From Chryseobacterium oncorhynchi (GTDB lineage: Bacteria > Bacteroidota > Bacteroidia > Flavobacteriales > Weeksellaceae): a DNA stretch of 64,000 nucleotides. The notes beneath the pieces were generated by a model. That model did no database searches. It was given only the letters and a program-made list of their open reading frames with translations, and was not told where the DNA came from. The number at the start of each line of letters is the position of its first letter. The first letter of the stretch is position 1. A program made the position numbers and the translations under genes. The DNA is taken from contig NZ_PPEI02000001.1 in assembly GCF_002899895.1 (NCBI RefSeq), positions 372,001 to 436,000 on the forward strand, given 5' to 3'. This document shows positions 26,101 through 35,134 of this stretch, in pieces.

Positions 26101-27074
26101 AAAAGCTAGCTATTTCTGTAACGCTTACTCTGGATAATGTTCCCGCTAAAGACTATGCAGAGACCTTATGTAACAATAATACAGGAAATACAATGACCGT
26201 AAACCTTCAGTCTTATGAGGGCAGTATCATTAATAATCCTGGTAATTATGTTTTTACTTATACAGATACAGCTGGAAACCCTATTGCTAACCCTTCAGCT
26301 TATGTTTTAAATATTGGAACAACAGTTATTCGGGTGAGAGTATCAACTGCTGCCGGATGTTTCAAATTAGTGAGATTAAGTTTAACTTTAAATCCTAAAC
26401 CTGTTGTTAATCTTCCTCTAAAATTAGATTTTTGCGCAGGTAAATCTGCAATTTTGGATCCTGGACCAGGATTTAAATCTTATTTATGGAGCACAGGGGC
26501 TACAACCCAAACCATTACAGTATCTACGCCAGGAACTTATTCTGTAAAGGTAACCAACAATTTCGGATGTGAGAATACAGCCTCCACTCAGGTTACTCAT
26601 ACTGTTTTACCGTCTATTGTATCAATAAATATTACAAACACTACAGCCACAGTTATTCTTTCCGAAACGGGAAGCTTTGAATACTCTCTGGATAATTCCA
26701 CATGGCAGGATTCTAATATTTTCACTAATCTAAGTATGGGAGAATATACAGTGTATGTAAGAACAAAAGCTGGCTGTACTATTGGGCAAAAAAAATTCTC
26801 CATTTTCAATATACCAAATGTAATTACACCTAACGGAGATGGAATCAATGATACCTGGAGAATAGCCGGATTAGAAAATTATCCCGGAACTGAAGTTCTC
26901 CTTTATGATAGAAGAGGAATGCTTATTTTTAAGGAAGTAATAAAGAAATCTCCTTTCCAATGGAATGGGAAATATGACCTACAACCAATTCCTACAGGAA
27001 GTTATTGGTACACCATACAGGTTTCGGACGGAAGAAATTATAACGGATGGCTATTGATTAAGAATAGAGAATAA
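23163..27074 (+). CDS. Large T9SS-exported adhesin-like protein with gliding-type C-terminal domain
   Basis: A 1303-residue exported protein. It has a signal peptide (to about residue 18), then an N-terminal DUF7948-type region (YFYENKGQIID at about 28, later EYNFIINPGGKVSDIKMKF). Residues about 270-690 are SBBP-type repeats (GTYYGTPLNDSFEDVDFDG and others). An Ig-like domain with CPNSTLQLNANGG follows, then an HYR-like domain (TDNCAGAITATT), two near-identical Ig-like units (852-925 and 926-993), further Ig-like modules, and a final ITPNGDGINDTW domain. That last domain is the CHU_C type that directs secretion by the type IX system. Cell-surface location is expected. Confidence 0.85.
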   Translation: MPKILFLLSFLSGIFIFSQKKISENNSYYFYENKGQIIDQDGKENKDVKYLFHSKGLNVQLHSNGFSYDIYETKKTANPNFSKKSDKLIPDPRHYNIDEFIYEKLIHRIDIEFVNSNRNPSITAEGKSPDYDNYFNLPNNSKGIRNVHRFQKIRYKDIYPNIDLIFFKPNDTLKPIEYNFIINPGGKVSDIKMKFNGAPTSIKNDKLTMNVRFGEIHENIPNSWIITAKKENINISFKDLGNQTFGFNSPNDTYKNTLVIDPVPTRVWGSYAGGYGEEYGRIETDIQNNAYLFGSTNSTNNLATSGTYQQTIIGTFDAFLTKITKDGQKLWGTYYGTPLNDSFEDVDFDGTFNVYAGGETYRSGSNTDVTLVKFDNNGGLVYEKNFIGNSPDELYTVSYNNGQVFLGGQTMSPNFPVLNASQPTKLSPNGYSDAYLTALDALTGNMIWSSFFGASDHSTAIFNIFSSSGDLEIIGATQSPLIPMVNPFQPTFGGVSDGLYLKFSKTGTLLRSSYYGYSSQEFVWEARIVNNILILAGEFPNLNGPIYGPAGIWRVDLGTNAITKVTLPFHYTTQLTAHIDSESNVFFSALSNVGQTDIATSDGYMTSTGPYIKTSMIKYDINNNREWGTFYGGNGGTQLGRITKDSDGFIYLTGMSSNNTTGIATPGTFQQQGGHPSNDIFIAKFKDCKSTITLTSNSPVCPNSTLQLNANGGTTYKWTGPNGFTSTLQNPTIPNANAANEGIYFCQVTGSSCDGVFTMDITVGDSVLPVPDIINLPDITGDCNTVITNFPTATDNCAGAITATTTDPLSYSIPGNYVIHWTYNDGHGNTATQNQNVIVSPIAIPMSASTSQIFCSKNNPKISDIQITGQNIKWYDAAGNILPITTPLVNGQTYYVSQTINGCESSKRAIQVTVNTTPKPTANVNQEFCESANPALDKLVVTGTSLIFYNAAGNVLPITTPLVHGQTYYVTQTLNNCESEKLAISVTLTLDNVPAKDYAETLCNNNTGNTMTVNLQSYEGSIINNPGNYVFTYTDTAGNPIANPSAYVLNIGTTVIRVRVSTAAGCFKLVRLSLTLNPKPVVNLPLKLDFCAGKSAILDPGPGFKSYLWSTGATTQTITVSTPGTYSVKVTNNFGCENTASTQVTHTVLPSIVSINITNTTATVILSETGSFEYSLDNSTWQDSNIFTNLSMGEYTVYVRTKAGCTIGQKKFSIFNIPNVITPNGDGINDTWRIAGLENYPGTEVLLYDRRGMLIFKEVIKKSPFQWNGKYDLQPIPTGSYWYTIQVSDGRNYNGWLLIKNRE
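25716..26139 (+). repeat. Two tandem Ig-like units, 222-base period
   Basis: Codons from 25716 and from 25938 start units that read QIFCSKNNPKISDI and QEFCESANPALDKL and then run in parallel through LPITTPLV and GQTYYV to the paired CES. The 20-base stretch starting CCAATAACAACACC is identical at 25809-25828 and 26031-26050. This points to a fairly recent internal duplication or to conversion between units. Confidence 0.8.
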
Positions 27075-27076
27075 AA

Positions 27077-27100
27077 AAAGAGCAGATAATTCTGCTCTTT
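27077..27100. terminator. Two-way hairpin terminator
   Basis: Perfect 10-base stem AAAGAGCAGA with TCTGCTCTTT, with A and T runs on either side. It lies between the convergent surface-protein gene and the CvfB-like gene. Confidence 0.9.
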
Positions 27101-27105
27101 TTGTT

Positions 27106-27930
27106 TTATAATAATTTGATTTTGTCTTCTGTAATATCGATGATCTTATCTTTATAAAGTCCTCCGATGGCTTTCTTAAAATTCTTTTTACTCATCTGAA
27201 GTTCATCTTTAATTTCTTCAGGGGAAGATTTATCTGAAACATGTAGAAGTCCATAATTTTCTTCCAGTTTATCCAAAATCTTTTGTTTGAATTCATCAAT
27301 GTTTTCAAAACCATCAGACTGTAGAGAAACATCAATTTTACCATCTTCACGAATAACTTTGATATAACCTTTCTCTTCTGATAAAGGATATAGCTTTTTG
27401 AAAACATCTGATGTGTAAATCAAACCTATATATTGTTTATTGATTACCACATTCCATCCCAGTTCACTTTCATTCATCATGATAAGATCTACTTTATCTC
27501 CTTTTTTAAATGGAAGATCCTGATATTGTGGATTTCTCTTAAACTTTGTAGTTCCTGTGATCAGATCCATATTTTCGTCTACATAAATATAAACCAAATA
27601 TCTTTTTCCTTCAATGATCTTAGTCTTCTGCTGCTTGTAGGGAATAAAAAGATCCTTAATAATCCCCCAATCCATAAACGCTCCGCTAGGCAGACTCTGC
27701 ACACAGCTCATCACCGCAAATTCACCTACTTCTGCCAATGGAATCTCAGTGGTAGCCTTTAATTTATCATCATCCTGATAAACAAAAACCTCAACATACT
27801 CTCCTATTTCCTGATCTTCACGAGTGAAAATTTTAGGAAGAAAAGCCTTTTCACCGGATTCGTCCGTTAAGATCCATCCTGAATTATTTTTATCTAAAAT
27901 TTCTAAATTCTGAGTTTTTCCGAGTTGCAT
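27106..27930 (-). CDS. S1-domain RNA-binding protein, CvfB-like
   Basis: A 274-residue protein in the CvfB/YitL family, which has several S1-like RNA-binding domains and a C-terminal winged helix. Visible are LGKTQNLEILDKNNSGWIL at the start, IPLAEVGEFAVMSCVQSLPS, GAFMDWGIIKDLFIP, and a C-terminal segment SPEEIKDELQMSKKNFKKAI typical of the winged helix. I use the ATG at 27930: the usual family start is MQLGK, and a -7 element at 27949-27956 places the RNA start downstream of the alternative ATG at 27951. Confidence 0.88.
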   Translation of the reverse strand: MQLGKTQNLEILDKNNSGWILTDESGEKAFLPKIFTREDQEIGEYVEVFVYQDDDKLKATTEIPLAEVGEFAVMSCVQSLPSGAFMDWGIIKDLFIPYKQQKTKIIEGKRYLVYIYVDENMDLITGTTKFKRNPQYQDLPFKKGDKVDLIMMNESELGWNVVINKQYIGLIYTSDVFKKLYPLSEEKGYIKVIREDGKIDVSLQSDGFENIDEFKQKILDKLEENYGLLHVSDKSSPEEIKDELQMSKKNFKKAIGGLYKDKIIDITEDKIKLL

Positions 27931-27948
27931 TGATGATAAATTAGCTGA

Positions 27949-27956
27949 CAAAGGTA
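27949..27956 (-). promoter_or_regulatory. -7 promoter element of the CvfB-like gene
   Basis: Minus strand TACCTTTG fits TAnnTTTG; no clear -33 element. It decides the start codon of the gene because the upstream ATG lies within or before it. Confidence 0.5.
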
Positions 27957-28030
27957 CGGAAATTTGAAGATTTTAACCTACTGAATACTTTTAAGAATTA
28001 TTTTATCTTTCCAATAGCCTTTAAAACTGC

Positions 28031-28038
28031 TACATTTG
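28031..28038 (+). promoter_or_regulatory. -7 promoter element of the gene at 28058
   Basis: TACATTTG fits TAnnTTTG. A near -33 element TTTC lies 19 bases upstream (28008-28011). The start codon follows 19 bases later. Confidence 0.55.
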
Positions 28039-28057
28039 AATAAAAATACCGGAAAAC

Positions 28058-28504
28058 ATGAAAAAATATTTCGTTCTAGCATTTCTTATTTCTACGGTCA
28101 CTGCAAACGCACAATTACTGGAAAATGCAGCCATTAATGTAGCTTATCGATACTCCGGACGAAATGTTTTACAGGCCGGCTTAGAGTTCAGAATTGGGGA
28201 TTCTCGTTATCAATCTGTAATTCTTGGCCCATCCATGCTTTATACACGTATCAATCAAACCGATAAATTTCTTCCGGAAGCCAATGTTTATTACACTAAT
28301 AATGGGCAGCTTTATGGAGTTTCAATAAACCAATACTCACTGGAACCTAGAATTGGAATCTCACTGTTCAATATGCTATTTCTCAATACCGGATATGCCT
28401 TTCCCATCCATAAGGACAAATATTTTAAAGGGATTACTTTCGGAGTACAATTCAATATTGCGCCCAATAACTCCAAGTTTTATGATAAAATGAGGATCAT
28501 GTAA
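28058..28504 (+). CDS. Small secreted or outer-membrane protein of unknown function
   Basis: A 148-residue protein with a signal peptide ending TVTANAQ. The mature part is rich in alternating hydrophobic residues with many aromatic ends (AINVAYRYSGRNVLQAGLEF, QLYGVSINQYSLEPRIGISL), as in a small beta-barrel. Family not recognised. A promoter element is present 19 bases upstream, so the gene looks monocistronic. Confidence 0.68.
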   Translation: MKKYFVLAFLISTVTANAQLLENAAINVAYRYSGRNVLQAGLEFRIGDSRYQSVILGPSMLYTRINQTDKFLPEANVYYTNNGQLYGVSINQYSLEPRIGISLFNMLFLNTGYAFPIHKDKYFKGITFGVQFNIAPNNSKFYDKMRIM

Positions 28505-28580
28505 ATAAATTAAAATTTTATTATTTTTAATCGGTTTCGTAAATTATTTATTCAAATCTACAGAAGATTCATTCACAAAA

Positions 28581-28603
28581 AAGAGAAGCGGTTAACTTCT
28601 CTT
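28581..28603 (-). terminator. Terminator of the DUF4476 gene
   Basis: Stem AAGAGAAG with CTTCTCTT followed, on the minus strand, by a T run. It lies seven bases after the stop codon of the gene at 28610. Confidence 0.8.
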
Positions 28604-28609
28604 ACTCTA

Positions 28610-29449
28610 TTATAATCTGGAAATATAATCCATCAGTTCCCTTTTGCTGTTTTCAAAATCAAATGCATCATAGACTACAAAATATTTGTTCTTATCAGCA
28701 CAATTATGATACATAGATTTCGCTAAAGCTAATTTATTTTTATCAAAACTGAGCGACTTTACCAAGTCTCTTATCTGTACAGCTGTAAACATGGTATTTC
28801 GCATCTGTTGATTAATCATTGCAACTTTACCATCATCAAAGCTTTCATTTCTTTTTAACATCTCAAAAAACTGGCGGAAACTTGCATTATCCATGACATT
28901 TCCTGCATTATTCCAATTTCCGGAGTTATTACCGTAAGGGTTATTCCATACATCATTCCAATCATTAAATCCGTATTGCCCCTGAACAGGATATGAATCT
29001 AAAAGATACAACCCCTCATTTGTGAAAAAGTCCAGTACCATTCTACTATTATTTCGAAGCATTAAAGTAGTTCTGTAAATTAAAAACCCGTTTTCATAAA
29101 TAGAGACAGGTACTTTACCAGATTGCAAATCAAAGAAACGGTATTTTCCAGAGCCATTTCCTATCATTTGGTCTCCAACTTCAACGGTAAAAAAGCCTTG
29201 TTCTGGGATTCGAAGAAAAACCTCAGCATATCCATAGTTTTTATTCCATTGATAATTGGGGCTTTTTATCTTATTATTGGAACGGTCTGAACTGCGGTCA
29301 ATCGTTTTATTTCTTGTATTTATTCCGTTTGGAGCCTGCATTTCTGTGGTAGAAGCTTCATTTCTTAGCAGTTCTCCTACTTTTCCTGCTTCTTGAGCAA
29401 ATGAACTAATGCCTATCAAAAGCATTGAACTTATAAAAATTTTCTTCAT
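28610..29449 (-). CDS. DUF4476 domain secreted protein
   Basis: A 279-residue protein with a signal peptide (MKKIFISSMLLIGISSFAQ). The C-terminal 100 residues (FRQFFEMLKRNESFDDGK, FTAVQIRDLVKSLSFDKNK and AKSMYHNCADKNKYFVVYDA) fit the DUF4476 domain, which is common in Bacteroidota secreted proteins. A middle section is rich in asparagine, glycine and tryptophan (WNNPYGNNSGNWNNAGN). I chose the ATG at 29449; the longer frame would begin with TTG at 29464. Function unknown. Confidence 0.8.
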   Translation of the reverse strand: MKKIFISSMLLIGISSFAQEAGKVGELLRNEASTTEMQAPNGINTRNKTIDRSSDRSNNKIKSPNYQWNKNYGYAEVFLRIPEQGFFTVEVGDQMIGNGSGKYRFFDLQSGKVPVSIYENGFLIYRTTLMLRNNSRMVLDFFTNEGLYLLDSYPVQGQYGFNDWNDVWNNPYGNNSGNWNNAGNVMDNASFRQFFEMLKRNESFDDGKVAMINQQMRNTMFTAVQIRDLVKSLSFDKNKLALAKSMYHNCADKNKYFVVYDAFDFENSKRELMDYISRL

Positions 29450-29490
29450 TCCTAATTTTTTCAAGATTAATCTCCATTTTTATGCCAAAA

Positions 29491-29518
29491 AAAGGGAAAA
29501 TCAGTTGATTTTCCCTTT
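29491..29518 (-). terminator. Terminator of the dihydrolipoyl dehydrogenase gene
   Basis: Perfect 13-base stem (AAAGGGAAAATCA with TGATTTTCCCTTT) with a two-base centre and T run on the minus strand. It isolates the lpd gene from the DUF4476 gene. Confidence 0.85.
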
Positions 29519-29551
29519 CTATATTGAAATGATTAATTTCTTAATCAAATA

Positions 29552-30955
29552 TTACATGTGAATTGATCTTTTTGCTGTAGCATCTAATGCAGCTTCTTTA
29601 ATAGCTTCTGCATAAGTTGGGTGAGCGTGAGAACTTCTTGCAATATCTTCAGCACTTGCACGGAATTCCATAGCAATTACTCCTTCAGCAATAAGGTCAG
29701 CAGCTCTTGCTCCAATGATGTGCATTCCTAAGATCTCATCAGTTTTTTCGTCTGCAATAATCTTCACAAGACCATCTACATCACCACTTGCACGGCTTCT
29801 TCCTAGCGCTCTCATTGGGAAAGATCCTACTTTGTAAGCTACTCCTTCCTCTTTCAATTGCTCTTCAGTTTTACCTACTCCTGCAACTTCCGGCCAAGTA
29901 TATACAACACCTGGGATCAGATTATAGTTGATGTGAGGTTTTTGACCTGCTAATATTTCAGCAACAAGAACTCCTTCTTCCTCTGCTTTGTGAGCAAGCA
30001 TAGCACCTTTGATAACATCACCAATTGCATAAATGTTTGCAACGTTAGTTTGTAGGTGATCGTTTGTTTTTACTCTTCCTCTTTCGTCTAGCTCTACGCC
30101 AGCCTTTTCAAGACCAAGACCATCTGTATAAGGTTTTCTTCCTACAGAAACTAAACAGTAATCTCCTTCTACAACTACCTCTTCACCTTTTTTATCTTTA
30201 GCAGTGATCTTTACAGTATCTCCGTTTCTCTCCACTGCAGAAACCGCAGTAGAAAGCATAAACTTCATACCTTGCTTTTTAAGAACCTTAGTTAATTCTT
30301 TGCTTAAAGCACCATCCATTCCAGGGATAATTTTATCCATGAATTCAACAACTGTTACCTGAGCACCTAATCTTAAGTATACAGAACCTAATTCAAGACC
30401 AATAACTCCACCTCCGATTACCACAAGGTGCTTAGGAATTTCTTTAAGATTTAATGCTTCAGTAGAAGTGATCACTCTTTCTTTATCTAGAGAGATAAAA
30501 GGAAGTGAAGACGGCTTAGAACCTGTTGCAATGATTGTATATTTAGATTCGATCGTTTCAGAAGAACCGTCGTTTTTAGTGATTTTAATTTGAGTAGCAG
30601 ATTCAAAACTTCCTAATCCTTCAAAAACGGTAATTTTGTTTTTGTCCATCAAAAAGTTGATCCCCTTAGTTGTTTGGTCTACCACTTCGTTTTTACGCTC
30701 AATGATTCTTGCAATATCTGCTTTTGGCTCATTGATAATAATTCCGTGGCTTGCAAAATTGTGTTTTGCATTCTCGAAATGCTCTGAGCTGTCAAGAAGC
30801 GCTTTTGACGGAATACATCCAACGTTAAGACAAGTTCCGCCTAAAGTTGAATATTTTTCAATAATTGCTGTTTTGAAACCTAACTGTGCTGCACGGATCG
30901 CAGCTACATAACCTCCAGGACCAGAACCTATTACGGTAACATCGAATTGACTCAT
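29552..30955 (-). CDS. lpdA: Dihydrolipoyl dehydrogenase
   Basis: A 467-residue flavoprotein that reoxidises the lipoyl groups of 2-oxoacid dehydrogenase complexes (or glycine cleavage) with NAD. It shows the FAD motif GSGPGGYVAAIRAAQLG, the redox-active disulfide GGTCLNVGCIPSKALL at about residues 39-54, the NAD motif VIGGGVIGLELGSVY and the C-terminal active-site histidine in SSHAHPTYAEAIKEA. Length is standard. It is transcribed alone from its own promoter; no E1 or E2 genes are next to it. Confidence 0.97.
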   Translation of the reverse strand: MSQFDVTVIGSGPGGYVAAIRAAQLGFKTAIIEKYSTLGGTCLNVGCIPSKALLDSSEHFENAKHNFASHGIIINEPKADIARIIERKNEVVDQTTKGINFLMDKNKITVFEGLGSFESATQIKITKNDGSSETIESKYTIIATGSKPSSLPFISLDKERVITSTEALNLKEIPKHLVVIGGGVIGLELGSVYLRLGAQVTVVEFMDKIIPGMDGALSKELTKVLKKQGMKFMLSTAVSAVERNGDTVKITAKDKKGEEVVVEGDYCLVSVGRKPYTDGLGLEKAGVELDERGRVKTNDHLQTNVANIYAIGDVIKGAMLAHKAEEEGVLVAEILAGQKPHINYNLIPGVVYTWPEVAGVGKTEEQLKEEGVAYKVGSFPMRALGRSRASGDVDGLVKIIADEKTDEILGMHIIGARAADLIAEGVIAMEFRASAEDIARSSHAHPTYAEAIKEAALDATAKRSIHM

Positions 30956-30998
30956 GTTATTTTATGAATTTGTTTATTATTATCTATCTTACTTCTCA

Positions 30999-31029
30999 CA
31001 AATTTACGTATAAATTACCAAGCACCAAA
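30999..31029 (-). promoter_or_regulatory. Promoter of lpdA
   Basis: On the minus strand TTTG (complement of 31026-31029), 19 bases, TAAATTTG (complement of 30999-31006). Perfect consensus; the predicted leader is about 40 bases. Confidence 0.75.
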
Positions 31030-31079
31030 GTGAGTTTTATCAATTTTGAGATCAAAAAAATTTAAATACCTTAACGCGG

Positions 31080-31436
31080 TTATAGATCTATTCTCACCTT
31101 TCCGCTTCCAATACTTCCTGAGCTATCAAAATAAGAACCGCCATATACATACCACTCAAGGTTTTCCAGATACTCCGCTGCATTTTCAGGGGTTATGAGT
31201 GTACGGTCTTTTTTCGAAACAATTCCTTTGTACCATCTTCCTGATTTGGAAAAACTTTCATATTCCACAAAATAATGAATCCATATTCTTTGACACAATT
31301 TACATTGTTGAATCGTTACTTCTCCATATCTTCCATTAGTATGATCTATACCTAATTCTGAACTTCTATATTCTGTATAATTGGAGCCGGGTTTTTCACA
31401 AGCGCATCCTATTTGGGAAACTTTATTCATTGACAT
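31080..31436 (-). CDS. Small protein with four N-terminal cysteines, unknown function
   Basis: A 118-residue cytosolic protein. Cysteines are placed as CACEKPG near residue 11 and CKLCQRIWIHYFVEYE near residue 45, so it could bind zinc. The second half (TLITPENAAEYLENLEW, then GSYFDSSG) is unassigned. The nearest upstream gene is the glycosyltransferase 62 bases away on the same strand, so they may be transcribed together. Confidence 0.65.
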   Translation of the reverse strand: MSMNKVSQIGCACEKPGSNYTEYRSSELGIDHTNGRYGEVTIQQCKLCQRIWIHYFVEYESFSKSGRWYKGIVSKKDRTLITPENAAEYLENLEWYVYGGSYFDSSGSIGSGKVRIDL

Positions 31437-31498
31437 CTATTTTATCAGATCCCAAATCTAAGAAAATAAACCTCCATAAGACAAGTGATAGGGTAATA

Positions 31499-32578
31499 CT
31501 ATTTCACCAAATCCAGCAGAACCTTTTCGTATTTACCCATGATAATATTTTTTGAAAATCTGGATTTAATAGAATTCTTTATAGCATCACGATTATAATT
31601 TTGCTGCATCGCGGATATTATTTTCTGTGCAAAATCCTCATAATTTTCAATATTACCAACTTCCCCGTTAATATTATACTGAATAATCTCGTTAATCCCT
31701 CCGGGGCAGTTATTGGCTAAGGAATAGGTTCCACAGGCACCAGCTTCCAAAAGTACATTAGGAAAACCCTCATATCTTGAAGAAAGGATAAATAAATCTG
31801 CATATTTTAAAAACTGATAAGGATTCTCTTGGCGGCCATGAAAAATAACGTTCTTAAGTCCCAGAAATTCCTTCATTTGGAGCAATACATCCTTATCTTT
31901 TCCATCTCCTAAGATGTGAAGCTGGATATTTTCACTTTTAAGCCTTGAAAACACTTTCAATAGATTATCAAAGCCTTTTCTCGCAGATAAATTCCCAATG
32001 GCCACTACATTTTTATAGTTGTATTTGAAACATTCAGGTTTGGAAGAAATCGCTAGCTTTTCATCAATGAAATCAAAATCTACAGGGTTATTAATTTTGA
32101 CAATTTTTTTCTTTTTAATCTTAAAATTATCAACCAGATCTTTCATCATATCATCACTTTGAGCAATGATTCTCTGATAGTTATTATAAAAATTATAGAA
32201 AAATTTGATTTCTTTTCTGGTAACATGCTGCGTCACCACATTTGTTTCTCTGGCAATAAACTTTGTTCTCGGAAAAAGCTTTATAAATAATGATAAATAA
32301 GCATTCACTTCACCAAAACCGGAAAATACAATATCAGGTTTTCTTCTGTAGATTTCCCCTAAAATAGGCCTTAATGAATGTCTTATTCTTTCTGTATTAA
32401 TGTCTATGATCTCAACATCTTTTTTCAAGAAATTAAGATATCCGCCTTGTTTCCGTAAAAGCAAAATCTTGGGTTCAAAACGATCCCTGGAGAGATGATT
32501 TGCAATGGTGGTAACAATTCTTTCTGCGCCTCCGGTTTCTAAGTCCGGCAGAATAAATATGACAGATATTTTTTTCAT
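31499..32578 (-). CDS. GT4 family glycosyltransferase
   Basis: A 359-residue GT-B fold enzyme. It begins FILPDLETGGAERIVTTIA, the acceptor-side motif of GT4 enzymes, and has the donor-binding motif SSRYEGFPNVLLEAGACG with the EX7E glutamates, plus VAIGNLSARKGFDNL. Members transfer a sugar from a nucleotide donor to a polysaccharide or lipid acceptor at the cytoplasmic face. No other capsule or O-antigen genes are near, so its product is unclear. Confidence 0.9.
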   Translation of the reverse strand: MKKISVIFILPDLETGGAERIVTTIANHLSRDRFEPKILLLRKQGGYLNFLKKDVEIIDINTERIRHSLRPILGEIYRRKPDIVFSGFGEVNAYLSLFIKLFPRTKFIARETNVVTQHVTRKEIKFFYNFYNNYQRIIAQSDDMMKDLVDNFKIKKKKIVKINNPVDFDFIDEKLAISSKPECFKYNYKNVVAIGNLSARKGFDNLLKVFSRLKSENIQLHILGDGKDKDVLLQMKEFLGLKNVIFHGRQENPYQFLKYADLFILSSRYEGFPNVLLEAGACGTYSLANNCPGGINEIIQYNINGEVGNIENYEDFAQKIISAMQQNYNRDAIKNSIKSRFSKNIIMGKYEKVLLDLVK

Positions 32579-32710
32579 CAGTTAAAGTTACTAAAAAGTT
32601 TGGTTATGTTTAAAGTGAAGCCAGGCTGTAGCAATCTTATTAACAGAAATTAACTAAGCTTTAAAATAGGAGCTTATTTTATATTTATTCTTAAAATAAG
32701 ACAGGGACAA

Positions 32711-32750
32711 AAATAAATTAAGCTCTTCAATCGAAGAGCTTAATTTATTT
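32711..32750 (-). terminator. Long perfect hairpin terminator after recQ
   Basis: An 18-base perfect stem (left arm 32711-32728, right arm 32733-32750) with a four-base loop. It is AT-rich at its base and has the core AAGCTCTTC with GAAGAGCTT. It lies 22 bases after the recQ stop codon. Confidence 0.85.
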
Positions 32751-32771
32751 CTTTTAATTATGTTGAAATAT

Positions 32772-34976
32772 TTAATTTGCAACGTCACTGATAAATTTGA
32801 TTCTCAGCATTCTTACTTCCTCATCAGACAATTCATCTCCAAATTCATCAAGCAGCACTTTCATACTATCACTTTCTGATTCGTTCATGAATTCCATAAA
32901 GCCGTCAACAATATCTTCATCAAAATTATCTTCGATATAATAATCGATATTCAGTTTTGTTCCCTGGTAGACAATTCGTTCCATTTCTTTCAATAATTCG
33001 TCCATAGAAAGATTCTTGGCTCTTGCTATATCTTCAAGGTCAATTTTCTTATCGGTACTCTGAATAATGAAAACCTTATGGCTGGATTTATTGGCAACCT
33101 GCTTCAAAACCATATCCTGTGTACGCTCTATATTGTTATCCTCAACATAGGTTTTGATATAGTCTGCGAATTCCTTACCATATTTTTTAGCTTTTCCTTC
33201 TCCTACACCATAAATCTTAGCAATCTCATCTACAGTAATAGGATATTGAACAGTCATATCTTCCAAACTCGGGTCCATAAACACCGTATATGGTGGAATA
33301 CTATACTTTTTAGCTACTTTTTTCCTTAATTCTTTTAGGAGGTTGAACAGATCCTGATCTAAGCCTCCGGCAGCCTGCTGCTGTACCTGATCACTGTCTG
33401 CCTTAGCTTGTGTAAGATCAAACTCTCTATCTTCTGTAATTAAAAAGATATCCTTGGATTTACCACTTAAAGCTTCTCGTCCCTTTTCAGAAATCTTTAG
33501 AACACCATAGGTTTCAATATCTTTTTGCAGGTAATTCTGAACAGTAGCCTGTCTCAGGATTGTTTTCCAATAGTTATCCTTTTCATCTTTTCCGAAGCTA
33601 AAATGAGGATTCTGCTCCAGTTTATAGGATTTTGTAACAGCTGTTTCTTTTCCAACGATAACAGAGATTAAATCTTTTGATTTGAATTTTTCTCCAGTAT
33701 CGCTAATCAGTTCAAGGACCTTTTTTAAATCTGTAGTAGCATCTTTTAATTTTGGAGGATTGAATGAGTTATCACACATCTTCGCTCCGTCTCCATTCAC
33801 AGGATCAAAGATTTCTCCAAAATAATATAGAATATATTGTCTTCTGCTCATTGAAGTTTCGGCATAACCTACCACTTCATTCAAAAGCTGCAATCCGATT
33901 TCTCTTTCAGAAACAGGTTTTTGTGCCAGGAATTTCTCAAGTTTTTCAATATCCTTAGGATCGTAGAATGCCAGACAATGGCCTTCGCCACCATCTCTTC
34001 CTGCTCTTCCGGTTTCCTGATAATAACTTTCCAGAGATTTCGGGAAGTCATAGTGAATCACGAAACGAACATCCGGCTTGTCAATTCCCATTCCAAATGC
34101 AATGGTTGCAACAATAACATCTACTTCCTCCATCAGGAATTTATCCTGATTGGCAACCCTCACTTTTTGGTCAAGACCAGCATGGTAAGGAAGTGCATTG
34201 ATTCCGTTTACCTGCAGAAGTTGGGCAAATTCTTCCACTTTTCTTCTGCTCAGGCAATATACGATTCCTGATTTTCCTTTATGCTGATTGATAAATTTAA
34301 CAATCTCCCTATCTATATTTATTTTGGGACATACCTCATAATATAGATTAGGACGGTTAAAACTTTCCTTAAAGACCAAAGCATTCGTCATCCCCAATGT
34401 CTTTTGGATATCATCCTGAACCTTTGGTGTTGCTGTTGCCGTTAAGGCGATCACCGGTACATCGGCAATCTTATCAATAATTTGTTTCAAGTTCCTGTAT
34501 TCAGGTCTAAAATCATGTCCCCACTCTGAAATACAGTGTGCCTCATCAATAGCAAAGAAAGAAATCTTAACTTCTTTCAAAAAGTCCAGATAATCATCTT
34601 TAATCAATGATTCAGGAGCAACATACAAAAGTTTGGTTTTTCCGCTTTTTATGTCGTCAAAAACTTGTTTTGTCTGTGTCTTGTTTAATGATGAATTTAA
34701 TACATGCGCTACCCCATTCTCAGATGAAAGCCCGTTTACGGCATCTACCTGATTTTTCATTAACGCTATTAAAGGTGAAACAACTATTGCCGTACCTTCC
34801 GAAATAAGTGCCGGAAGCTGATAACATAATGATTTACCACCACCTGTAGGCATCAAAACAAATATATCCTTCCCATTCAATAGGTTTTCTATGATTTGTT
34901 CTTGTTGTCCCTTAAATGTAGAAAACCCAAAATACTTTTTCAATTCGCCCGATAAATTGGCTTTTTTTGCGCTCAT
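32772..34976 (-). CDS. recQ: RecQ-family ATP-dependent DNA helicase
   Basis: A 734-residue 3'-5' DNA helicase for recombination and repair. It shows the Q-motif region [14 protein letters not shown], Walker [15 protein letters not shown], the box [16 protein letters not shown], and [14 protein letters not shown] winged-helix RQC region and an HRDC domain ([17 protein letters not shown], near residue 535) follow. The zinc-binding cysteines of E. coli RecQ are largely absent: in the matching place only MCDNSFNPP remains, so the zinc site has probably been lost. An acidic C-terminal extension follows the HRDC. Confidence 0.94.
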   Translation of the reverse strand: MSAKKANLSGELKKYFGFSTFKGQQEQIIENLLNGKDIFVLMPTGGGKSLCYQLPALISEGTAIVVSPLIALMKNQVDAVNGLSSENGVAHVLNSSLNKTQTKQVFDDIKSGKTKLLYVAPESLIKDDYLDFLKEVKISFFAIDEAHCISEWGHDFRPEYRNLKQIIDKIADVPVIALTATATPKVQDDIQKTLGMTNALVFKESFNRPNLYYEVCPKINIDREIVKFINQHKGKSGIVYCLSRRKVEEFAQLLQVNGINALPYHAGLDQKVRVANQDKFLMEEVDVIVATIAFGMGIDKPDVRFVIHYDFPKSLESYYQETGRAGRDGGEGHCLAFYDPKDIEKLEKFLAQKPVSEREIGLQLLNEVVGYAETSMSRRQYILYYFGEIFDPVNGDGAKMCDNSFNPPKLKDATTDLKKVLELISDTGEKFKSKDLISVIVGKETAVTKSYKLEQNPHFSFGKDEKDNYWKTILRQATVQNYLQKDIETYGVLKISEKGREALSGKSKDIFLITEDREFDLTQAKADSDQVQQQAAGGLDQDLFNLLKELRKKVAKKYSIPPYTVFMDPSLEDMTVQYPITVDEIAKIYGVGEGKAKKYGKEFADYIKTYVEDNNIERTQDMVLKQVANKSSHKVFIIQSTDKKIDLEDIARAKNLSMDELLKEMERIVYQGTKLNIDYYIEDNFDEDIVDGFMEFMNESESDSMKVLLDEFGDELSDEEVRMLRIKFISDVAN

Positions 34977-35008
34977 CTAATTTTCTATTGCTAAATTTGC
35001 ATCTAACC

Positions 35009-35016
35009 CAAAGTTA
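35009..35016 (-). promoter_or_regulatory. Candidate -7 element of recQ
   Basis: Minus strand TAACTTTG fits TAnnTTTG, 33 bases before the start codon; the -33 element is poor. Confidence 0.4.
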
Positions 35017-35134
35017 TAAAAATTCTGCTTAAAATAAAAGCGAACGAATTTATAAAAAATAAAATTTATATTAAATTTTGTTTTTAAAATATAACATTTT
35101 TTAAAAACTTTTTTGTATACCTTATTGTCATAAA

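Noticed and set aside
32673-32700. Inverted repeat CTTATTTTA / TAAAATAAG upstream of the glycosyltransferase gene
   Set aside because: It is pure A+T-rich apart from two bases and has no clear position relative to a promoter; could be chance.
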